This document shows positions 54,184-59,926 of a stretch of 59,926 bases of DNA, one piece after another. This stretch comes from Microvirga sp. KLBC 81 (GTDB taxonomy: Bacteria; Pseudomonadota; Alphaproteobacteria; Rhizobiales; Beijerinckiaceae), in contig NZ_QDAH01000036.1 in NCBI RefSeq assembly GCF_003075415.1, forward strand, positions 1 to 59,926, given 5' to 3'. Each line of letters opens with the position of its first letter. The stretch's first letter is position 1. A program made the position numbers and the translations under genes. Under the pieces are notes generated by a model. It was not told where the DNA came from. It worked only from the letters and a program-made list of their open reading frames with translations, and made no database searches.

Positions 54184-54441
54184 CCGTGCCGTGCGAAAGC
54201 TTTCCGGTTGTCGCGTGTTTCCGGCGGTTGTTGCGGCGTCGAGGAAATGCCAATCGAGGGGGATGGATGGCATTATGTATATGGAGGCTCAATTCCGAGA
54301 GCCCTTGCACACGAATTCATGATTCCTGGTCAGGACGAGCGCTCGCACATGACGGCACTTACAGTATAAGTCCTCTTAAACCAACGTATAGTCGCTCCAA
54401 TCTCTCTCGATAGCCATCCCTTCCGTAAGGACAATCGAGTT

Positions 54442-54789
54442 GTGGCAACGAGCGTGCTAGCTTCGGATCACTCAGAACATTTTCTACTCGAACTCTGCCG
54501 AGAGGCGCCCGTGAGGCGAACTGGCACAAGAGGCTGCTATGAGTGCGACCGGGGGGAATACATATTTGTTGCGGACAGCAATCCGATTCTTCGCGAGGAG
54601 CTTGCGCGGGACTTATCGGCCGCTGACCACAAATTCGTTAGGGTGGATACGAGCGAACAAGGTTCCCTCGTTTCAAGGCATCGGCCGCATCTGATCGGTC
54701 GGCCGTATAGCCGTGCCGACTTCCTTGGCCCGGTCGATGGGTGGACTCTCGCGGATCATTATCGCGACGTCACCCCAGCCGCCCTGTAG
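54442..54789 (+). pseudogene. Degraded receiver-like reading frame
   Basis: A 115-codon frame from GTG 54442 contains YIFVADSNPILREELARDLS, HKFVRVDTSEQGSL and DGWTLADHYRDVTP. These follow the order of a receiver domain (beta1, beta2 and the segment after the phosphorylation site), but the phosphoacceptor Asp region is scrambled. The chain stops at TAG where the next strand should follow; PVVIFARCHI is readable just beyond in another frame. It looks like a decayed single-domain regulator; a genuine small protein cannot be excluded. Confidence 0.4.
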
Positions 54790-55062
54790 TAATCTTCGCC
54801 CGGTGTCACATCGTCCTGAGGAAACCGACAACGACCACCGTGCTAAAAACGATGGAGCCCGTGACCGACGGGGTGCGGCCCGCCCACGAAGCCGCTCATC
54901 CCAACCTCGGCGAATATCGGCGAGCGGCACAAAGTGGGGCGGTCGCTCGGCCATGACTTGTCGGCGAGCCTCACATTCGACGTGAGTTCACGCGGAGCAT
55001 AGTCCGCTACTGAATACAGATCTCGTACCACAGCGAAGGCATTCGTCAGTCTGGAGGGCAAC

Positions 55063-55416
55063 GTGCGAAGGTACAGTACAACTCATACACTTAGTCGGCT
55101 CTGGCTCGAACCCTGTCCTGACGAAATCGAGCAAAGGATAATTCGTGCCTATGTTCAGCTTGTGTTTACCGCCAGTGATGCGGCTGGATTTAGAACGATC
55201 GTAGTTGCCCGGTTCGGCTCTCTTGACGTTCGTTTAACTGAAATTCCTTGCGAGAATGAAGCAGATGGCCGGCCGCTGTTCTGGCTGGAGATCTACTCGC
55301 ATGCCACCGGCGCGACAGTAGATAGCTGCGGATGTTCCGAGTTCGACGAGCCCGAACTAGCCGCTGCCGTGGAACTGATGCTGGAGGCAAAGCGCCGCCA
55401 CGAGCTCTATCATTAA
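55063..55416 (+). CDS. Hypothetical protein, 117 aa
   Basis: The frame starts at GTG after CTGGAGGG and has a balanced, soluble composition (RLWLEPCPDEIEQRIIRAYV, PLFWLEIYSHATGATVDSCG, ELAAAVELMLEAKRR). Three cysteines lie at about 18, 80 and 106. I do not recognise the family. It stands alone between a decayed receiver and an HWE kinase. The ribosome site and codon pattern favour a real gene. Confidence 0.6.
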   Translation: MRRYSTTHTLSRLWLEPCPDEIEQRIIRAYVQLVFTASDAAGFRTIVVARFGSLDVRLTEIPCENEADGRPLFWLEIYSHATGATVDSCGCSEFDEPELAAAVELMLEAKRRHELYH

Positions 55417-55711
55417 GCGGCATGGAAATCCTGGGCTGATGGCCAGGAACCAAGATTCAGGTTCATCCGCTTTGATGAACACTTTTCAACCATACTTCCA
55501 GAAGCAGGACAATTCCGGATGAGCCTGAGCCGACATGTTTTCATCGACGAATTTAAGCACCAAATTATTGCCCTTCCGAAGACAAGTCGGCAGCCGCAGG
55601 TGGTGAACAGCACTACGCGAACGCTCCAGCGACATTGCCGCTGTGATTCTTAAATATGCAATGGCTGAGCCATCTGGATTCTGGTGTCCGTATTATGGTG
55701 CTTCGTGGTTC

Positions 55712-57787
55712 ATGAAACGGCTGCTGCGCTCCTCGATCAGGCAGCATTTGCTGGCGTTCAGCATTGCTCCGATACTCCCGGTTCTCGTGTTTGGCTTAGT
55801 GCTTGTTTGGTGGTTCGCCGACACCGAAAGCCGCCGCTATGAACGTGACGCGCGTGATGCCGCACAGCGGATCATCTCTGCCGCTGATCGCGAGCTTACT
55901 GGGGTGCTTGCAACAGCCCAAGCGCTTGCCGCGTCGGAATCATTGACCGACGGCAACTATGAAGCGTTCTACCGACGAGCTCTTGTCACCTTGCGCTCGT
56001 TGTCTCCTGATCGATTTGACATCTATGCTATTGTGGTGAGAGACCGCACGGGCCAGCAGGTCGTGAACACGCGCCTTCCCTGGAGGGCTCCTCTGCCGCA
56101 GGATGCCAATCATCAGATTGATGAAGAGGTGATCCAAACAAAGCGTCCCTTCGTGCAGGATCTCTCCGTCGATCCGTTCTCAAGTGAACCGGTTGTGTAC
56201 GTCCGGGTGCCGGTGCTGAAAGAGAACCAAGCCACTCACGTCCTCTCTGTCGCCCTGGAGCCGAAGCTCTTTGCCGAATTGCTCCAGGCACAGAGTCTTC
56301 CAGCCGACTGGACAGTGGCCCTGATTGACCGTGCGGACCGGATCATTGCTCGCTCTCGGCAGCATGAGACCTTCGTCGGTAAGCTCGCCACGGAAGATCT
56401 GCGCAGGAACGCGGTTTCCGACGAGGGGGTCTGGGAGGGATTTACGCAAGAAGGTTTCCCGGTCCTGGCAGCCTATGCTCGATCCAGGCTGTCGGGCTGG
56501 AAAGCGGCTGTCGGGGTGCAAAAGGAGACTATCCAGCGACCATTGAAGAGATCGTTGTGGACGATTGCTGCCCTGGGCCTCGCACTTATCAGTCTCTCCT
56601 GCCTCCTTGCACTGTGGCTGGGGAGACGCATTATCAATCCTGTTCAGGCCTTGGCTGATCAGGCCCGGGTGCTTGGAACGGGGGCACCGGTGGTGCGGCT
56701 GGGCACCGGATTGCGCGAGATCGATGATGTCGACCGTGCGCTCTCGATGGCCTCCTCGGAGCTGCGGCAGCGGGAGGCGTGTTTACGCGCAAGTGAAGGT
56801 CGTCTACGGGCGACGCAAGAGAACGCGGCCGTCGGAATTGCCGAGGTGGATCAGGAGGGGCGTTTCGTCTATGTGAACGAGGCGCGCTGCCAGTTGACTG
56901 GGCATACCCGGGAGGAACTGCTGGGGCTGCACTTCACGCATGCGAACGATGGCATTGAGCTGACGGCAGATCGCGAGTTGTTCGAGCGACAGGCCGCCGG
57001 CGAGTTTGGTGTCTACACGATCGAAAAGCGGCACATCCGCAAAGACGGAGCAGAGGGGTGGACCCGAGTCTCCAGCAGTGCGGTACGGGATGACCACGGT
57101 CGCTTTCTCTATGCGGTTCGGGTCGTGGAAGACGTCACAGAGCGCAAGCGAGCCGAGGAGCGCCAGAAGCTTCTTATCGACGAACTGAATCACCGGGTGA
57201 AGAACACCCTCGCCACTGTTCAATCCCTTGCATGGCAATCGCTTCGCCAGGGATTGCCTCCGGAAGTCGCCCGTGAGCGGTTCGAGGCTCGCCTCCTGGC
57301 TTTATCCCGGGCTCATAACCTTCTCAATGAGAGCGGCTGGGAGGCAGCCTCACTGCGCAAAATTCTCAAGGTCGAGCTTGAACCCTACGGGATCGAGTCA
57401 CAGCGGTACGTTCTCGCCGGGCCAGATGTGGATCTGCCTCCGAGAGTGGCTGTCGCCCTCGGTATGGCCGTCCACGAGCTTGCGACGAATGCCGTCAAGC
57501 ACGGTGCTTTATCGGTCCCGGACGGCCACGTCCTGGTGGAATGGAGCGCGGAGGTTCAAGACGGAGGGACGGCCCTGGGCATCACTTGGCGCGAGGCCAG
57601 CGGGCCTAGAGTTGAACTGCCGACGTCCACAGGCTTCGGTACACGTATGCTGAAGCAGATCATCCAGCGTGAGTTGGTGGGAAGCCTTGACATGCAGTAC
57701 CCAGCTGAAGGTCTGATCTGCCAAATCAGCATCCTGGTCGGGGAGACCACAGGAGCGGCAGATGAAGCGGTGGGGCATCGGAGATGA
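55712..57787 (+). CDS. Cache-PAS-HWE histidine kinase (intact)
   Basis: A 691-aa kinase with a span at about 17-36 (IAPILPVLVFGLVLVWWFAD), a periplasmic double-Cache-like domain, a second span near 285-305, a linker resembling HAMP, PAS with DVTERKRAEE, and an HWE kinase core. The core has the H-box ELNHRVKNTLATVQSLAW, then SRAHNLLNESGWE, VHELATNAVKHGALS and GFGTRMLKQI. HWE kinases in this order often feed single-domain receivers or the general stress response. ATG 55712 gives the usual MKRLLRSS start; in-frame starts at 55643 and 55661 exist. It is the whole-length homologue of the frameshifted kinase at 29.8-32.0 kb. Confidence 0.92.
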   Translation: MKRLLRSSIRQHLLAFSIAPILPVLVFGLVLVWWFADTESRRYERDARDAAQRIISAADRELTGVLATAQALAASESLTDGNYEAFYRRALVTLRSLSPDRFDIYAIVVRDRTGQQVVNTRLPWRAPLPQDANHQIDEEVIQTKRPFVQDLSVDPFSSEPVVYVRVPVLKENQATHVLSVALEPKLFAELLQAQSLPADWTVALIDRADRIIARSRQHETFVGKLATEDLRRNAVSDEGVWEGFTQEGFPVLAAYARSRLSGWKAAVGVQKETIQRPLKRSLWTIAALGLALISLSCLLALWLGRRIINPVQALADQARVLGTGAPVVRLGTGLREIDDVDRALSMASSELRQREACLRASEGRLRATQENAAVGIAEVDQEGRFVYVNEARCQLTGHTREELLGLHFTHANDGIELTADRELFERQAAGEFGVYTIEKRHIRKDGAEGWTRVSSSAVRDDHGRFLYAVRVVEDVTERKRAEERQKLLIDELNHRVKNTLATVQSLAWQSLRQGLPPEVARERFEARLLALSRAHNLLNESGWEAASLRKILKVELEPYGIESQRYVLAGPDVDLPPRVAVALGMAVHELATNAVKHGALSVPDGHVLVEWSAEVQDGGTALGITWREASGPRVELPTSTGFGTRMLKQIIQRELVGSLDMQYPAEGLICQISILVGETTGAADEAVGHRR

Positions 57788-57840
57788 GGACCAGATGAGT
57801 GCAATCTGCCGCCACGCCTAAGGGAATGCGAGAGGCGACC

Positions 57841-57973
57841 TAGCGCATCGTGCGGAACCGAAGGTCCGCGTCAGTGAAGAGTGGACCCGGTCTTCCGCTT
57901 TCAACGATGCGCTCTCTCTAGAAGAGAGCACCGGACCCAGAAGTGAATTCCACTTCTGGGTCCGGTGCTCTAG
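57841..57973. repeat. Dispersed two-hairpin repeat, copy 7
   Basis: Left hairpin: TAGCGCATCGTGCGGAACC with TTCCGCTTTCAACGATGCGC. Right hairpin: AGAGCACCGGACCCAGAAGTG, with a near-perfect complementary arm ending GGTGCTCTAG. It is followed without a gap by a different palindromic element sharing the TAG boundary. Confidence 0.88.
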
Positions 57974-58066
57974 AGCATTTTTCGGCGAAGTGGATCCGGT
58001 TCGCCGTCAGAAAATGCGGCTGGGCAAAGAAGGGAGCCGATTCCACGCAAGTGGAAGCGGCTCTAG
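57971..58066. repeat. Second type of two-hairpin repeat
   Basis: GCATTTTTCGGCGAA pairs with TTCGCCGTCAGAAAATGC, and GAGCCGATTCCAC-GCAA-GTGGAAGCGGCTC forms a second hairpin. It has the same CTAG-like ends and paired-hairpin plan as the main family but a different sequence. It lies directly at the 3' end of the DUF6894 gene. Confidence 0.65.
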
Positions 58067-58078
58067 TCACTTCTCTGG

Positions 58079-58315
58079 TCAGCTCAGGGCAATATCGTCA
58101 ACCAAGAACCTAACTCTACATACATTTGCGCCTGTCTCATCCGTGACGAGCAGCCGCCACTCATTGCCGGTCCAGAACTTTCTACCCGCATCCCTGAGGA
58201 TTTCGCCTGCAATCGTGATTGCATGGGCGCGGGCTTCCTCCCTGTTGGCGAGGGTCGTTCCGTCCTCGTCTGTGAGCTTTTCGCGATCAAAGATGTGAAA
58301 GAAATACCGAGGCAT
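58079..58315 (-). CDS. DUF6894 family small protein
   Basis: This 78-aa protein starts MPRYFFHIFDREKLTDEDGT and contains NREEARAHAITIAGEILRD, the hallmark of the DUF6894 family that is abundant in Methylobacteriaceae and Bradyrhizobiaceae. Function is unknown. ATG 58315 is preferred over 58330 because MPRYFFH is the family start. Confidence 0.88.
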   Translation of the reverse strand: MPRYFFHIFDREKLTDEDGTTLANREEARAHAITIAGEILRDAGRKFWTGNEWRLLVTDETGANVCRVRFLVDDIALS

Positions 58316-58639
58316 TCTATGCGCCCTCACGTCCAGATATCAGATAGGAGCGAGCCGGATCCAATCGTCTCGGAGCCCCGAGACTGGATACTGCGAAAGA
58401 TCAAATTACGGTGCATCATTATCTGCGCTTTCCCGTCTGGGGTTCGGGTTCGCCTACGCCCGCGTAAATGATTGCGAGATAGTGGCGAAGTCTTCGTGCT
58501 CCCTGAAGAAGTTCACGGCATGCATAGCTCTGTTATACATGCGCTTGGCGGAACATAGACTTTTGCCCTACTCCCCCATAGGTATTTAGAAGCAATAATT
58601 CAGTTGATTTTGACGAACCCTCGCAGAGGAGGTCGCTTT
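58316..58639. other. Non-coding region, no gene seen
   Basis: No frame with family motifs is visible. The last bases (GAGGAGG at about 58626-58632) form a ribosome site for the short frame that follows. Confidence 0.4.
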
Positions 58640-58750
58640 GTGGCCGTAACCTATAAGGTTTCGCTGCTGCGTCTCAATTATCTCTGCGGAGAGCGAGAGG
58701 TATCAGGAGGATTTAAGGCATCTATACTTTGGTATGCCGACGCCTGCTAG
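58640..58750 (+). CDS. Candidate 36-aa small protein
   Basis: A GTG at 58640 follows AGAGGAGG at a spacing of 7 and opens a 36-codon frame (MAVTYKVSLLRLNYLCGERE and a short tail ending YADAC). A hairpin with a T-run follows about 47 bases after the stop. No family is recognised. The ribosome site and terminator are the only support, so this is a candidate for a small protein or translated leader. Confidence 0.35.
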   Translation: MAVTYKVSLLRLNYLCGEREVSGGFKASILWYADAC

Positions 58751-58796
58751 CTGCATCGTCGGCTCATCCAAACAATAGAAACAGGTGGGGCAGGAT

Positions 58797-58824
58797 CAAG
58801 AGCGCTCCAAGGCGCTTTTCTTTT
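58797..58824 (+). terminator. Rho-independent terminator after the small frame
   Basis: AAGAGCGC pairs with GCGCTTTT around TCCAAG. The run continues TTTTCTTTT. It is downstream of the 36-aa frame and upstream of repeat copy 8. Confidence 0.65.
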
Positions 58825-58850
58825 ATACCGATGCTCCGTTCATAGCGAAG

Positions 58851-59002
58851 CGCATCGTGCGGAACCGAAGGTCCACGTCAGTGACCCGAAGGGCCGCGTC
58901 AGCGAAAAGTGGACCCGGTTTTCCGCTCCTAACGATGCGCTTTGTATAGAAAGGAGCATCGGACCCAAAAGTGCAAGTCCACTTTTGGGTCCGATGCTCT
59001 AG
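58851..59002. repeat. Dispersed two-hairpin repeat, copy 8 (most complete)
   Basis: Left hairpin: GCGCATCGTGCGGAACC with a partner ending TTCCGCTCCTAACGATGCGC. Right hairpin: AGCATCGGACCCAAAAGTG with CACTTTTGGGTCCGATGCT, perfect over 19 bases. It ends CTAG. An extra internal segment with GACCCGAAGGGCCGCGTCAG makes this copy longer. Confidence 0.9.
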
Positions 59003-59363
59003 TCAACTTCCCAGCGACCTCTGCTGGCCTCAGGTGAGTGTATCGGCCCAACATGCGTGGAGCCGGCCGTAACAAGCAAAGGCTAAATCGGTTTCAGCAA
59101 CGGCTTCCCACACACCGCCTCACCCATATGTCACCGACGGTTCAAGGATCAATTCATCTTGAGGCATGAAGGCGTTGATCTCCCTAACGCGACGGATGCT
59201 CGAGGGTCAAAGGACAGGAGTGTGGGAGAATTTCACCACGGCATTGCCCGCTGTGGAATGTTTCCGGTCGGTTTTAACAACCGTTATTGTTTCGTGATCA
59301 AGAGGCAGGAAACAATGCTAAGATAGGCTGCGTTTGGCCTTTGAATGTCAACGAGGTCATACA
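59003..59363. other. 361-base region upstream of the DUF1236 gene
   Basis: No gene is seen. A GGTCGGTTTTAACAACCG-like hairpin lies near 59267-59285, in the area expected for the promoter of the next gene. Confidence 0.4.
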
Positions 59364-59783
59364 ATGCGTTTTATCTTTTCTACTGCTGTTGCGGCTCTTG
59401 TTGCGCTTCCGATTGCTGCTCATTCTCAGACAGCTAATCAGAACGCAGGTGCTGGTGCTGGTCTTGCTACTGGCGCCGTGACAGGCGCAATTGTCGGTGG
59501 GCCGGTTGGTGCGGTTGTTGGTGGTGCCGTCGGTGCTATCGCCGGAGGTGCTCTTGCTGCTCCTCAGGCTGCTCAGGTCCAGCAGTATGTCGTAACTCAG
59601 GGCACTCCATCGGTGCGGGTCCAAGAGCAGGTGGTTGTCGGCCAGCCTTTGCCGCGTCAGGTGGAGCTTTATGCGGTTCCGTCGACTGTCGGTGTGCAAA
59701 CACAGTACCGCTACTCAGTTGTGAACGATCGTACCGTGCTGGTCGACCCTCAGACCCGCCAAGTCATCCAAGTCATTGAGTAG
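59364..59783 (+). CDS. Exported DUF1236 protein with glycine-zipper segment
   Basis: This 139-aa protein has a signal peptide (MRFIFSTAVAALVALPIAAH, cleavage near AHS). A glycine/alanine zipper follows at about 32-68 (GAVTGAIVGGPVGAVVGGAV) and then a C-terminal DUF1236 motif (YRYSVVNDRTVLVDPQTRQV). Such proteins are common in the envelope of Hyphomicrobiales and their role is unknown. The glycine zipper may insert in or associate with a membrane. Frames starting at 59334 add ten unlikely residues. Confidence 0.87.
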   Translation: MRFIFSTAVAALVALPIAAHSQTANQNAGAGAGLATGAVTGAIVGGPVGAVVGGAVGAIAGGALAAPQAAQVQQYVVTQGTPSVRVQEQVVVGQPLPRQVELYAVPSTVGVQTQYRYSVVNDRTVLVDPQTRQVIQVIE

Positions 59784-59808
59784 GTCAAGTATCTCAGGTG
59801 GAGAGAAG

Positions 59809-59832
59809 GGCGGTCCTGGTGGCCGCCTTTTT
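59809..59832 (+). terminator. Rho-independent terminator after the DUF1236 gene
   Basis: GGCGG-TCCTGGTGG-CCGCC is followed by five T, 26 bases after the stop. Confidence 0.75.
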
Positions 59833-59904
59833 GCGTATCGCTTCCCGGAGGGACTATCAGGAATTTCGTGTGGGGCCTTACGATGATCTGGAAGGAGACA
59901 TCGC

Positions 59905-59926
59905 ATGGCACGCCGCAAGGAATCCC
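59905..59926 (+). CDS. Start of a truncated gene at the right edge
   Basis: GGAAGGAGAC precedes an ATG at 59905. Seven codons (MARRKES) follow before the window ends, too few to identify the product. Confidence 0.4.

Noticed and set aside
31957..59002. Regularly recurring palindromes considered as a CRISPR array or transposon ends
   Set aside because: Copies are kilobases apart with genes between, have no uniform spacers, and no cas or transposase gene is present; they fit a dispersed hairpin repeat.

Overview
The window looks like a chromosomal segment of a high-GC alphaproteobacterium of the order Hyphomicrobiales, most likely Methylobacteriaceae (Microvirga or a close relative). This is inferred from a hemC-hemD-mitofilin-like-hemY block, DUF4170, DUF6894 and DUF1236 proteins, a ScfR/RamB-type regulator, a bacteriophytochrome operon, many HWE-family histidine kinases and a long-form (530 aa) isocitrate lyase. 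No comparison search was possible.

Left part (1-21.5 kb, housekeeping and signalling). The start of an acetyl-CoA synthetase gene is followed by an EVE-domain gene and gpsA-tsaD on the minus strand. Divergent from these are hemC-hemD, a mitofilin-like membrane gene and hemY, then three tRNA genes (Thr-CGT, Ala-GGC, Gly-GCC). Next on the minus strand come a Cache-HAMP chemoreceptor, a cation efflux protein, and a two-gene unit: a CHASE2 class III adenylate cyclase placed 2 bases after a 1277-aa FecR-TPR-outer-membrane-barrel protein. A single-domain response regulator, a glutamine amidotransferase and a ScfR-type regulator close this part.

Centre (21.6-32 kb). One tightly coupled plus-strand run encodes a glycine betaine/osmoprotectant ABC transporter (OsmF/YehZ, YehY, YehX, YehW). 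It runs by four successive ATGA overlaps (yehY-yehX, yehX-yehW, yehW-bphO and bphO-bphP) into heme oxygenase and a bacteriophytochrome kinase. An Rcp1-like regulator, a receiver-HisKA_2 hybrid kinase and a Cache-PAS-HWE kinase broken by a one-base deletion follow.

Right part (32-60 kb, more accessory). It holds an amidase, a DUF454 membrane protein, an RTX protein and isocitrate lyase aceA, whose promoter carries TTTACA/TGTAAA inverted repeats like those in front of the ScfR gene. A graveyard of broken genes follows (SGNH-like, DUF1326, DUF2182, FMN reductase). A cluster bounded by two paralogous LysR genes encodes two paralogous 3-hydroxybutyrate-dehydrogenase-like SDRs, a patatin, an MFS permease and a cupin. 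Then come DUF302, a FixJ-type regulator, a stand-alone periplasmic binding protein overlapping a multi-PAS histidine kinase, a receiver protein, an intact Cache-PAS-HWE kinase, DUF6894 and DUF1236 proteins.

Eight copies of a two-hairpin dispersed repeat of about 110-160 bases occur only right of 31.9 kb, between or against gene ends. Two of them supply the TAG stop codon of the gene before them, one ends a DUF2182 remnant, and two bracket an FMN-reductase fragment. I saw no insertion-sequence transposase, prophage or CRISPR array.
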